The position numbers and the translations under genes are program-made. From Nitrospira sp. (lineage in GTDB: Bacteria > Nitrospirota > Nitrospiria > Nitrospirales > Nitrospiraceae), in assembly GCA_024760525.1 (NCBI GenBank), contig CP060499.1, forward strand, positions 248,001 to 312,000: 64,000 nt of DNA, in the 5' to 3' direction. This document shows positions 53,089-61,142 of the stretch, piece after piece. Numbering within the stretch: position 1 is the stretch's first letter; the number at the start of each line of letters is the position of its first letter. The notes beneath the pieces were generated by a model, which saw nothing but the letters and a program-made list of their open reading frames with translations, was not told where the DNA came from and did not search any database.

Positions 53089-54573
53089 TTATCCCCACGC
53101 CTTCTTCCCCCGTTTCAACAACGTCCTGAAGAGTGGTTTCATGTCCGTGCGAACGTGTTGGCGGCGGTGCCGCTGACGCTCGACCATGCGTCCTGCAACG
53201 AATCCGGCGCGGACGCTAGTCGAGTACTTGAGAAACTGTCGGATGTGAGCTTCCGCCTGAATCGCGTCCTGGTGCGTACCCAACAGATCTTGGACCGCCC
53301 GAGCGGACTTGATAAAACGGGTTGCGGGTTTGCCCACCGAGCTGCGAGCGAGTTCTGATGCGTAGCGTGCACGTTTGGTCTTGATGCGGATGTTGTGGAG
53401 TGCGGCATCCGACGGAGAATGACGGAGCCGGCAGATCCCCTTGCGTAGTTTCTTGAATGCCCGCTTGGCCAGCTGCTGGACAGTCAGGGGAGAGTCCACC
53501 ACCGAAGGATCCTGCGCAGCTTGTTGAAGCCGACGGATGAGTTCGAAATATCGGGCGCTCGTGAGTTCGCTGAGGATCATCTGCTGAACGGCATCCCGTT
53601 GAGCGCGAAGGTGAGAGATGAATTGCGCCAGCAGCTTGCGATCTCGCGTGTCGAACCCGGCGGATTCATCCGTAAAATACGAAATTTGTACATCGAGATC
53701 CCGGGCCGGACCCAGCAGCTCACTGAGCCAATCGAGCTCCTGTTGCAATGATGTCACCCATGCCGGAAGCAGGATCGGCCGAGCCGTGCGGAGCACCGCC
53801 CGCAGGCGTCTCGTCGCGACACGCATCTGATGGAGGCTTTCGCTCTCGGTTCCAAGCCTCGTCCCGGGATCATGAGCGATGAGCCATCGGACGTGCTGAG
53901 CGAGCGCCCACTTCAGGTGTTCGACCACCGGTGCCTCGGCTTCAGGCGGGTTCGGAAGAGTGGGGGTTGGGAGCGAGAGAGCCCGAAAGAATTTAGGCCG
54001 CCCGTCGTGATCGGAAGCACCGGCTTCGCGCATCCGCTGTTCGAGTGAACGAAGCGAAGTTTCATCGCCTTGGCGCTGTTCGATTTCGAGCTCGCGAAAA
54101 CGCTGGATGGTACGGCCGTTCTTGACCACCGACACTGTGTCGAGGGCGAGCTCGGCGATCGGAATTCGGCCATGACGTACCAGGAAGCCGGTTCGCCGGA
54201 CTCGCAGGGTGACCATCGGCGTTACCTTCCGATGACCCAGATGGAGAATCAACAGGCAGCGTAGTGAGGTGGGGGGCTCGGCTTGATCACTGGCCGTTTC
54301 CACTTCCTGCCGATCGTCGCCCAGCGGTACTTTAAGCTGCCACGCCTTTTTGCCCCGTTCGATTCGATAGCGAAGGGTAATCTGCGCATGGGCCAAGTCA
54401 TAGGCGGCAGTGTCGTAATAGGTGGAGATCAGCTGCCGCCGAGGGAGCAGAGTGCCGGGAAGCCGAGGGAGTCGGAAGTCTGGATCAACGGCCAGCTTGA
54501 GCTCACGCTCAGGCTGTGAGGAGATAGGGGAAGAGTGGTGCTGAGAAGCCGAACGTTTGTCCGATCGAGTCAT
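53089..54573 (-). CDS. CYTH-CHAD protein (inorganic triphosphatase-like)
   Basis: The 494-residue protein has an N-terminal CYTH domain with ERELKLAVD (ExExK), a tunnel-lining Arg/Lys/Glu pattern, and a C-terminal CHAD domain (LHQMRVATRRLRAVLRTARP, IRIKTKRARYASELA). CYTH enzymes hydrolyse triphosphates and CHAD domains bind polyphosphate. Its placement in a region with ppk1 and a PstS-like protein fits a polyphosphate role. Confidence 0.9.
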   Translation of the reverse strand: MTRSDKRSASQHHSSPISSQPERELKLAVDPDFRLPRLPGTLLPRRQLISTYYDTAAYDLAHAQITLRYRIERGKKAWQLKVPLGDDRQEVETASDQAEPPTSLRCLLILHLGHRKVTPMVTLRVRRTGFLVRHGRIPIAELALDTVSVVKNGRTIQRFRELEIEQRQGDETSLRSLEQRMREAGASDHDGRPKFFRALSLPTPTLPNPPEAEAPVVEHLKWALAQHVRWLIAHDPGTRLGTESESLHQMRVATRRLRAVLRTARPILLPAWVTSLQQELDWLSELLGPARDLDVQISYFTDESAGFDTRDRKLLAQFISHLRAQRDAVQQMILSELTSARYFELIRRLQQAAQDPSVVDSPLTVQQLAKRAFKKLRKGICRLRHSPSDAALHNIRIKTKRARYASELARSSVGKPATRFIKSARAVQDLLGTHQDAIQAEAHIRQFLKYSTSVRAGFVAGRMVERQRHRRQHVRTDMKPLFRTLLKRGKKAWG

Positions 54574-54750
54574 TGCAAAACCTGTGTGTCAGATGGGTGT
54601 GTGTAAGTGTGAACGCTCGAGATGGGAGATGCAAGTCGCGGTGGGTCTTCAGCGAAGACCAAGGGAGGTCACCCGAGCGGCTGATGAGGTGGTAGGGAGA
54701 GCCGAAAGTGCCTCAGCGGGGAGGCAGAAGGTTCAAGGAGAGGAAAGGAA

Positions 54751-55134
54751 TTAGAAGTCGTCGACCGAAACAGGTCGGAGAAAATCGCGCACGGATACGA
54801 GGCCTACAAGGGCTCCTCCTTTTGTCACTCCCAGATGGAGGGTGCGATGCTTGTCCATGAGGTCGGCTGCCTCGGTCAACGGTCGCCGCTCTTCAATGCC
54901 GGGAACCGGACTACTCATGATCTCTTCCACCGGCACGAAGTACGCCGCTTTTTCGGCCCCGACGAATTTCTTAACGACATCCGATTCCGTCACAATGCCG
55001 ATGATCTGCGCTTGACGGGCCACCAAGACACTTTCGACATTACAAGCCTTCATCACCTTTACGGCTTCCACGACCGACGTGCCTGTTTCGACCGTCACCA
55101 GCTCTTTTCTCATCAAATTACCAACTGTAACCAT
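54751..55134 (-). CDS. CBS-domain protein, copy A
   Basis: The 127-residue protein is a bare CBS pair (MVTVGNLMRKELVTVETGTS, VEEIMSSPVPGIEERRPLTE). It is about 85-90 percent the same as the protein encoded at 60323-60706 by eye. Strong AAAGGAGG precedes the ATG. CBS pairs bind adenine nucleotides. The target is unknown. Its upstream region shares long conserved blocks with that of copy B. Confidence 0.9.
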   Translation of the reverse strand: MVTVGNLMRKELVTVETGTSVVEAVKVMKACNVESVLVARQAQIIGIVTESDVVKKFVGAEKAAYFVPVEEIMSSPVPGIEERRPLTEAADLMDKHRTLHLGVTKGGALVGLVSVRDFLRPVSVDDF

Positions 55135-55170
55135 CTGATCCTCCTTTGTTATTTTAGTAGTGCTTCCAGG

Positions 55171-55224
55171 TTACCAATGACCTGTTGCGTATGCGTTAGG
55201 CAGGCATTACACGGCGGTAAAATT
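55171..55224 (-). promoter_or_regulatory. conserved upstream block of CBS copy A
   Basis: On the minus strand it reads TTTTACC..., TGTAAT, GCCTAACGC, GCAAC, TTGGTAA. The same words in the same order occur at 60745-60796 upstream of CBS copy B, at nearly the same distance from the start (37 versus 39 bases). It is probably the promoter plus an activator site. Confidence 0.5.
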
Positions 55225-55448
55225 TGAGGATGCAACAAAGGACGGCTCACACGGTCTCTGGGATTCGGTCATGAGGCGGTGATGTAGATGAGGCCGAAAG
55301 AAGTCGGCTGAAAGACCGAGTGGCGGGGTGAGTGCGCTGCGAGATTGCAACTGCGAGGGCCGCTCAGGGCATATCGTCAAGACAGAACGGAGAGGGTTGC
55401 CGTGAGAAACCCCTTTCTGTCCGACTTGATGAAGACGATATTTTCTCG

Positions 55449-55492
55449 GACGAGAGCCGGTGGGATCCTCGCGTCCCGTTCCGGCTCTCGTC
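55449..55492 (-). terminator. strong hairpin after the 27-residue membrane ORF
   Basis: Perfect 12-bp arms GACGAGAGCCGG and CCGGCTCTCGTC enclose an inner GGGA/TCCC pairing. No long T run follows on the minus strand. It lies 60 bases past the stop of the small frame at 55552-55635. Confidence 0.55.
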
Positions 55493-55551
55493 ACCCCTCT
55501 TCGCGTTCACGATTGAGTCTCCTTCTACTGGGAATCGATAAGGCAGTTGAC

Positions 55552-55635
55552 TTATTCGCCCTCTGCAGAGAACGCTTTGTACATGACTGCCAACACGGCC
55601 CCCAGCAACAACGCTTCGATAATCAGTGTTCCCAT
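55552..55635 (-). CDS. 27-residue single-span membrane protein
   Basis: The frame encodes MGTLIIEALLLGAVLAVMYK then AFSAEGE. One hydrophobic span fills most of it. AAGGAGGTGAAAG lies directly before the ATG, an almost ideal ribosome site, and a strong hairpin follows. These support a real small gene. Function is unknown; similar tiny proteins often modulate membrane kinases or transporters. Confidence 0.6.
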   Translation of the reverse strand: MGTLIIEALLLGAVLAVMYKAFSAEGE

Positions 55636-55909
55636 CTCTTTCACCTCCTTTCCCGTCTTGACGGTTCCACAACAGTCTGTCGTCGAGTGCGATCTTTGCT
55701 GCTCAATACGGAACAAGCTTATCGGGAGACTGTTTCTGACTGGTTAAGGCTATGCTAATTCGGTGTGAAGCGCGGTTAAGTCTTAGTTAGGAATGCGTTT
55801 TCAGGTGATGAACGAGCGCGGTGCGTCAGAAGGGGGAAAGAATGGGATGGAGTTTCGCTAATGGCGGTTCAAGTCAACCGGGAGTAGAGGGGGCGGACGG
55901 CGAGCCTCG

Positions 55910-56560
55910 CTATTCAAATTCCTCCCATCCACTCAATCGGCTGCCGAGCACCAGGGTTCGTCGCGTGGTGGAAACGAGGATAAGACCTTGGTCGTTATCC
56001 ACTCCCAGGATTTGTTCGTGTACGTCCAAGGGTTTTGATGCAAAACCACCGAGCAATGGGGTGAATCCCACCAATCGTTCATTGGTAATGAAGACGGCTC
56101 CATAGTCGTTGCTATGGAAGCGACGGATCTTTTCACGCATGGCCAACGGCTCTTCAAGCCATAAGCCGTTGACTCCGCGAAATCCATACACATGGCGATC
56201 CGTTCTCACGATGCTGAAGGTCGGAAGGATCTTCCGCTCGAGGACCTTTTCGTTGAGATCCAGTTCTTTTTTGCTCCAGGTCAGGGCACGGCTTGAAAAC
56301 CCTAGGAGGCGGCGAGAGGTCACCACAATGCCATTGATCCCGTTCGCGTCAGAACCGATCACGACCTCCTGCGCATCTAAAGGTATCTCCCTCCGGCCGC
56401 TCAAGAGACTGGTAGCTACGGCAAGGCCGGACTCTACCCGCACGGTGACGTCAGACTGAAGTTCAGCCTGCGTGACCTCTTGAGCAAAGACCCAGAACAG
56501 AGCACAAGAGACAGCTAATGGCATGCGGCCCAGCCGGAAAGAGTGTTCGGCTACGTGCAT
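55910..56560 (-). CDS. exported hypothetical protein
   Basis: The 216-residue protein has a signal peptide (LAVSCALFWVFAQEVTQAEL) and a beta-rich mature part with repeated patterns (GINGIVVTSRRLLGFSSRAL, GAVFITNERLVGFTPLLGGF, GLILVSTTRRTLVLGSRLSG). These three similar strands suggest a propeller-like or repeat fold. I recognise no family. It lies 80 bases downstream of the RMD1-like gene on the same strand. Confidence 0.65.
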   Translation of the reverse strand: MHVAEHSFRLGRMPLAVSCALFWVFAQEVTQAELQSDVTVRVESGLAVATSLLSGRREIPLDAQEVVIGSDANGINGIVVTSRRLLGFSSRALTWSKKELDLNEKVLERKILPTFSIVRTDRHVYGFRGVNGLWLEEPLAMREKIRRFHSNDYGAVFITNERLVGFTPLLGGFASKPLDVHEQILGVDNDQGLILVSTTRRTLVLGSRLSGWEEFE

Positions 56561-56640
56561 AGTGGATTGGATGAATTCCCCATGTTACTTGTCCACCAGT
56601 CGCACGCTTCGTTACCGGAGGACAAACTCCAGCTAAGTGC

Positions 56641-57744
56641 TTAGCGCCCGCCACTCAGTGGAACGAACGACAAACTGATGGAGAGCGCGATCAAGACAAT
56701 GATGATCCATTCGAGGACCTCCATCCGCCTGGTACCGGCCCGGTCCGACATCTTGCCGTAGATACTTTCCAGCGTCTGCAGTTTGCGGAGGATGCTCGCG
56801 TCCCAGGCTTCCAGATGGAACCGTTGGGCGACGAGTCGATACACGCGCGCGAGGTACTGATCACCCAGCAGTTTCAAGGTGTTGGTGACACGTTCGAAGA
56901 GCAAGGCGTTATCGACCTGCAGCTGCGCAATGTGCATCGTGTCTTTTTCATGAGAGCCGGGCAGCGACAGGAGACGCGGCTTGCGAGACAAGGCCTCGTA
57001 GGCCTCGTCCAGCGCCCGATCGAGTTGTTCGTCGAGGATTCGCATCTCCAGCAACTCGACGTTGGCGAATTCCAGCACGGCGCGCACGTCATCCATGTCT
57101 TTGCCGAACAACACTGCCGAGTGCCAGTCGATCATTGCGGCGTCCTCTCGCCCGAACGAGATCCGGCAGGAGACGGCGTCGGCCACTTCCTGGTCTGAAA
57201 ACGGGGTCCGTTCCGCTCGCAAGAGATGGGCCAAATCTGGTTCGTTACTCGACCACAGCGGAGGTTTCTCCGGCACCGAGGATTCAATTAAAAAGATGAT
57301 GTAATCTTCCACATCCTTTGCAATGGATGGCCGCTCGATTGCAGAACCGAGCGCGTGGACCAATTGCTCCACGCGGCTGCGTGATTCGGTCAGCAACCGG
57401 TCGTTCTCATAGAGCGACTCGCTCAGATCCAATAACCGATCAAACGGTCCTTCGAGGGGAAAACGATAGGTAATCGTGACGGCTCCGAAATCGTACACCA
57501 TGACCTCGACCGTCGGACTGGCCTGATATTGACTGACGTCGAAAACACTCCCTTCCTGAACCAGCCGCAGGGGAGCCGGTCGATACTCGAAGTACTGAGG
57601 GGCTCTGGTCTTATGACGAAGACGCCCTCGTTCGGCTCCGGCGATGATATGCCGCTCCGCATCAGTCAAGTCGATGGAGTGCCCCACATCGTAGGCAAAG
57701 AGAGCGAAACAGATCCCTTTCGTGATGGTGAGGTCTTGCAACAT
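56641..57744 (-). CDS. RMD1/YagE (DUF155)-like membrane-anchored protein
   Basis: The 367-residue protein has a mixed N-terminal domain, long helices (RILDEQLDRALDEAYEALSR) and one C-terminal transmembrane helix (VLEWIIIVLIALSISLSFVP). The ending LEWIIIVLI is typical of the RMD1/DUF155 family, whose role in bacteria is unclear; the yeast members act at the cell cortex or in mitochondria. The bulk would face the cytoplasm. Confidence 0.72.
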   Translation of the reverse strand: MLQDLTITKGICFALFAYDVGHSIDLTDAERHIIAGAERGRLRHKTRAPQYFEYRPAPLRLVQEGSVFDVSQYQASPTVEVMVYDFGAVTITYRFPLEGPFDRLLDLSESLYENDRLLTESRSRVEQLVHALGSAIERPSIAKDVEDYIIFLIESSVPEKPPLWSSNEPDLAHLLRAERTPFSDQEVADAVSCRISFGREDAAMIDWHSAVLFGKDMDDVRAVLEFANVELLEMRILDEQLDRALDEAYEALSRKPRLLSLPGSHEKDTMHIAQLQVDNALLFERVTNTLKLLGDQYLARVYRLVAQRFHLEAWDASILRKLQTLESIYGKMSDRAGTRRMEVLEWIIIVLIALSISLSFVPLSGGR

Positions 57745-57966
57745 AGGACACTCATTGTACCATCTCTGTACTGATTCGACGTGTTACGTATTGTTAAGAA
57801 TTACCAGACGCAGTCGTAACAAGCGGTTGGGAATGTAATGAGGTGGAGCAACGCCGGAGGGCGGAGCTGTAAATCATCACATATGGACAGATGGATTCGA
57901 AGGATATGACGGGTTAGATTTCGTGGAGATTGTCCAGCCTGGGTAAGCTCGAGTCCGACTTCTCCT

Positions 57967-58182
57967 CTAGCCGAACGTGGGTCCGTTCCATTTGGAGGAA
58001 TTGGGGACGTAGATCGGTGTTCGAGGCCGTCCCTGCTGTATCAACCGAGGCTGTTGGCGATTCTTGGCGATCACACGATCAGTGATGTCTCCACAGTGAA
58101 TGCAACGGAACGCTAAGACCCTGCTCCCCCCCTCGGCGATGACCTCAGGCACTCGCGTGCCGGCACAACGTACACATTGCAT
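57967..58182 (-). CDS. small zinc-ribbon protein
   Basis: The 71-residue protein reads MQCVRCAGTRVPEVIAEGGS then RVLAFRCIHCGDITDRVI, a C-x2-C ... C-x2-C zinc ribbon, followed by a basic tail. AAGGAGG lies eight bases before the ATG at 58182, so the longer open frame to 58419 is rejected. It is the gene after the PstS-DksA chimera on the same strand. Function is unknown. Confidence 0.68.
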   Translation of the reverse strand: MQCVRCAGTRVPEVIAEGGSRVLAFRCIHCGDITDRVIAKNRQQPRLIQQGRPRTPIYVPNSSKWNGPTFG

Positions 58183-58264
58183 GTCATGTCCCTCCTTGCC
58201 GTCTTGCCAAACCCCGGTGAGTGATCCTTTGCATGAGTTCCGCGGTCGAGAGGTGCCACATACC

Positions 58265-59308
58265 CTAGTTTCGCGAGGCTCTTCGCTCGGCCAGTGCAAG
58301 ACAAGGCACGCAGAAGAGCGTATCCGGTTGAACGACAAGCCGCTCGTCGGGAATCGCCTTACGGCACCGGCGACAGTATCCATAGTTCTTGGTTCGAAGC
58401 AGGAGTAGAGCGCGCTCAATGCGCTTCAGTTTCATGATCACCCGCATCCTGACCTGGTAGGACAGATTCTGCTCAAATTCATTGGATGCTTGGTCGGAGG
58501 GGTCGGCAAAGTGTGTTTGCTCGACAGGCGGAATGAACGACAAGGCGATCGGCACCGGTCTCACCATGGAAGTTCCGTAGCTGATCGCGCTGAACCCGAT
58601 GCCGTGTTGATCCCTGCCGACATCCAGCACGACTGACGCCGATCCATCCGCATCGACGAGCTGAGGATGAAACGTCCCGTCCTTGCACACCTCTTCTCGA
58701 AAAAAATAGCCGAGACCGGACTTGCCGTTCCTGCCGTACAACTGGACGGGAGCCTCAAACCATTCATCCATCACTCCAACCAATCCCCACGAGTCGATGA
58801 CATAGCCCAATCCCCGTCGCCGTTCGCGACAGAACATGGCATCAAGTTCATCGAGCGACAACCCGGTCACGGGGTTGTCCTTATTCACGAAGATGGCCAA
58901 GGCATCACCGGCCACCGGAACTTCAGTCGGCTCATAGCCATACTCTCCGACAAATTCGGCAATCTCGGAGGCCGTGAGGCGGCGCGATATGGCAGCCATC
59001 CCTGTCCGATGCGCCAGGAGCGCCGCGAGGCCGGTTTCCGAGCCATCTGCCGCCAGAGTGATTTTCAGGCGGGGATGTCGTCGCATCAGATCGTTTACCC
59101 AGGCCTGAACCAAAGGCTTCACTATTGCGGAGCCGGAAATGCTCAATGTGCCGGAAGCGGATTGCTGTGGGATGTAGGCCGGGATCTTGGGATCCAGTGT
59201 GGGGCGACTTTGCGCCACCGCCGTGGAAGGGAGCGAGGCCAGCCCGGCGGTCGAGATCAAGTAACAACCAATGACCAGGTGAGACAATCGCATTGAGCCC
59301 ACTCTCAT
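58265..59308 (-). CDS. PstS-like phosphate-binding protein fused to DksA/TraR zinc finger
   Basis: The 347-residue protein has a signal peptide (LVIGCYLISTAGLASLPSTA) and a PstS-type binding domain (SGSAIVKPLVQAWVNDLMRR, DGSETGLAALL, YGRNGKSGLGYFF) to about residue 275. The last 80 residues are of DksA/TraR type: ADPSDQASNEFEQNL, KLKRIERALLLL, YGYCRRCRKAIPDERL and LFCVPC with four Cys. The normal PstS C-terminal lobe end is missing. The junction is in frame with no internal start. DksA acts on RNA polymerase in the cytoplasm, so an exported copy is unexpected. Starts at 59293 or 59341 are possible. It is divergent from a PhoB-like gene. Confidence 0.75.
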   Translation of the reverse strand: MRVGSMRLSHLVIGCYLISTAGLASLPSTAVAQSRPTLDPKIPAYIPQQSASGTLSISGSAIVKPLVQAWVNDLMRRHPRLKITLAADGSETGLAALLAHRTGMAAISRRLTASEIAEFVGEYGYEPTEVPVAGDALAIFVNKDNPVTGLSLDELDAMFCRERRRGLGYVIDSWGLVGVMDEWFEAPVQLYGRNGKSGLGYFFREEVCKDGTFHPQLVDADGSASVVLDVGRDQHGIGFSAISYGTSMVRPVPIALSFIPPVEQTHFADPSDQASNEFEQNLSYQVRMRVIMKLKRIERALLLLRTKNYGYCRRCRKAIPDERLVVQPDTLFCVPCLALAERRASRN

Positions 59309-59383
59309 TCCCGAACAGACATGTCGTTCTTTCCTTAGCATGGATACGATAGAGAGGGGCCATTTCCAGGAGATCAAGGCAGT

Positions 59384-59443
59384 GTAAACTCCGGGTTAAC
59401 TGTATGCGGGTCTTCTCTCGGTCGACAAGTCGGGGGAGTTTAC
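59384..59443. promoter_or_regulatory. inverted repeat between the chimera and the PhoB-like gene
   Basis: GTAAACTCC (59384-59392) and GGAGTTTAC (59435-59443) are perfect 9-bp arms 42 bases apart, close to four helical turns. They sit in the divergent promoter region and could be paired half-sites for the regulator. Confidence 0.4.
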
Positions 59444-59502
59444 TCACAATTTACATTATCCTAACGACCTTCTTTCCGACACTGCCTTATCATCCCCCTC
59501 CG

Positions 59503-60210
59503 ATGCTGACCTCACCATCCATGACAGGCAGACAGGGATCGATCCTCCTCTTCGTGAAATCCGAACAGCTGGCGCGATCGCTTGACAAGGCCTTCACCGC
59601 CAACGGATTTCAGACCATGGTGGTAGCGACGGAGGCTGCCGTATTTACGGCCGCGAAAGAGGCGGTACCTTCCCTTATCATTGTCGAACGACAACAGGGG
59701 CATTCCGTTTATTTGCGACAGCTGCGAATGTCCACCGCTGTGCCCATCGTCGCTCTATCGGTCGGAGACAAACCCTGCCCGGATGACGAATGCCTGCAAG
59801 ATTATGATCAAGAAATCGATCTTGTGGTGTCGAGCCAGACTCCGCGCGAACTGGTCGCACGCGTGCGCGCGATCTTGCGGCGATGCACTCCGACGGCTGA
59901 ACAGGCTCACCGGCACTACCGTGCAGGAAATATCCGGATGGACCTCGATCGTCACGAGGTCACCGTCGGTGGGCAGGTCATCGAGCTGACTCCGAAAGAG
60001 TTTAAGATCCTCCATCAATTCATTGAGGCGCCGGGCCGGGTCTTCTCCCGGCAGGAAATGCTCAATCGAGTGTGGGGGGAGGGCTACGCGCTGGAAGAGC
60101 ACGCCTTGGACGTCCACATCCACTCGCTCCGCCAAAAGATCGAAATTGAGCCGACCGAACCGAGTCTGATTATGACCGTGCGTGGGGTCGGCTACAAGCT
60201 TCGCGCGTAA
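59503..60210 (+). CDS. OmpR/PhoB-type regulator with atypical receiver
   Basis: The 235-residue protein has a receiver-like domain (residues 12-125) and a winged-helix domain (VIELTPKEFKILHQFIEAPG, VFSRQEMLNRVWGE, VDVHIHSLRQKIE-like HALDVHIHSLRQKIE). The receiver lacks the acidic pair (ILLFVKSEQ) and has Glu for the phospho-Asp (LIIVERQQG). It may act without phosphorylation. Starts upstream at 59404 or downstream at 59521 are open. It is divergent from the PstS-DksA chimera, which it may regulate. Confidence 0.82.
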   Translation: MLTSPSMTGRQGSILLFVKSEQLARSLDKAFTANGFQTMVVATEAAVFTAAKEAVPSLIIVERQQGHSVYLRQLRMSTAVPIVALSVGDKPCPDDECLQDYDQEIDLVVSSQTPRELVARVRAILRRCTPTAEQAHRHYRAGNIRMDLDRHEVTVGGQVIELTPKEFKILHQFIEAPGRVFSRQEMLNRVWGEGYALEEHALDVHIHSLRQKIEIEPTEPSLIMTVRGVGYKLRA

Positions 60211-60322
60211 CTCTCCTCGTTGACTTCGAATCTGCGCCGCTGCCCCCAAAGCCCCTCCCGACAGTGCGCCGGTAGGGAACAGAGCGATGTCCGGATTTTC
60301 AAACAGAAGGTGGAGTAGGGGA

Positions 60323-60706
60323 TCAGAAATCGTCGGCGGAAACCGGTCGGAGAAAGTCCCGCATCGACACCAGCCCGATCAGTGCGCCGCCTTTGGTGAC
60401 ACCCAGATGGAGTGTGCGATGCCTGTTCATGAGGTCGGCGGCCTCCGTCAACGGCTGCCGCTCTTCGATGCGCGGCACCGGACTGTTCATGATCTTCTCC
60501 ACGGGGAGAAAGTACGCCGTGTGTTCGGCCCCCACGAACTTCTTGACGATGTCCGATTCCGTCACAATGCCGATGATCTGCGCTTGACGGGCCACCAGCA
60601 CACTTTCGACGTTGCATGCCTTCATCAACTTCGCCGCTTCGAGCACCGTGGTGCCCTCATCCACCGTCACCAAGTCTTTCCGCATCAAGTTGCCGACTGT
60701 CACCAT
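60323..60706 (-). CDS. CBS-domain protein, copy B
   Basis: The 127-residue CBS pair (MVTVGNLMRKDLVTVDEGTT) is a close paralogue of the protein at 54751-55134, with the same length and ending (FLRPVS.DDF). AAAGGAGG lies just before the ATG at 60706; the longer frame to 60763 is rejected. It is convergent with the PhoB-like gene and divergent from a 51-residue membrane ORF. Confidence 0.9.
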   Translation of the reverse strand: MVTVGNLMRKDLVTVDEGTTVLEAAKLMKACNVESVLVARQAQIIGIVTESDIVKKFVGAEHTAYFLPVEKIMNSPVPRIEERQPLTEAADLMNRHRTLHLGVTKGGALIGLVSMRDFLRPVSADDF

Positions 60707-60744
60707 GCTGGCTCCTCCTTTATGAGTTGATTTGGTTATGAGGA

Positions 60745-60796
60745 TACCAACGGAGCGTTGCATCGGCGTCAGGCCTGAATTACAAACTGGTAAAAA
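60745..60796 (-). promoter_or_regulatory. conserved upstream block of CBS copy B
   Basis: On the minus strand it has TTTTTACC, TGTAAT, GCCTGACGC, GCAAC and TTGGTA in the same order and spacing as 55171-55224. A second shared block (CATCACCGCCTC ... CCGAATC, minus strand) lies at 60836-60860, matching 55261-55283. Confidence 0.5.
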
Positions 60797-60916
60797 TCAA
60801 GGGGAATCGGACGACACAGTTTTACTCGGCGTTAATGATTCGGCAACGAGGCGGTGATGAGGGCGTCGTATGATTCTTTCGGCAATGAATGAGGTTGAGG
60901 AAAGGAGGAAAACATC

Positions 60917-61072
60917 ATGATAGGTGAGCTACGAGCGGGTTTTCTTCTCTTTGCGTCGCTGGCGTTCCTCTTGATGATCACCGCCATTTTCACACTGAGC
61001 ATGGTCATGAGACCGGACAGGTGGAGCGAGCGAAACCGGTTGGCCGGTGAGGCGCGGTCGACTGCCGCTTGA
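60917..61072 (+). CDS. 51-residue membrane protein
   Basis: The frame reads MIGELRAGFLLFASLAFLLM then ITAIFTLSMVM and a basic cytoplasmic-type tail (RPDRWSERNRLAGEARS). One long hydrophobic span is present. AAAGGAGG lies eight bases before the ATG. It lies between CBS copy B and ppk1. Function is unknown. Confidence 0.62.
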   Translation: MIGELRAGFLLFASLAFLLMITAIFTLSMVMRPDRWSERNRLAGEARSTAA

Positions 61073-61142
61073 TTTAGTGAATGCCGTTCCAAATTAACTG
61101 CGTGGAGGTCGAAACGCTTAGTCGAATCCGGCACACGTGATC

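Larger units (their letters stand above)
55135..55551. other. regulatory region of CBS copy A and hairpin
   Basis: It includes conserved blocks at 55171-55224 and 55261-55283 shared with CBS copy B, and a strong hairpin at 55449-55492. The frame at 55207-55494 (minus) overlaps these elements and has no family features, so I do not call it. Confidence 0.5.

Noticed and set aside
55171..55224. Sigma-54 promoter upstream of the CBS paralogues
   Set aside because: GC-containing words are present, but the GG-N10-GC spacing does not hold in both copies.
55207..55494. 95-residue minus-strand frame between the CBS gene and the hairpin
   Set aside because: It covers conserved regulatory blocks and a hairpin, and its composition looks non-coding.
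58183..58419. N-terminal extension of the small zinc-ribbon protein
   Set aside because: It overlaps the end of the PstS-DksA chimera, and a good ribosome site marks the ATG at 58182.
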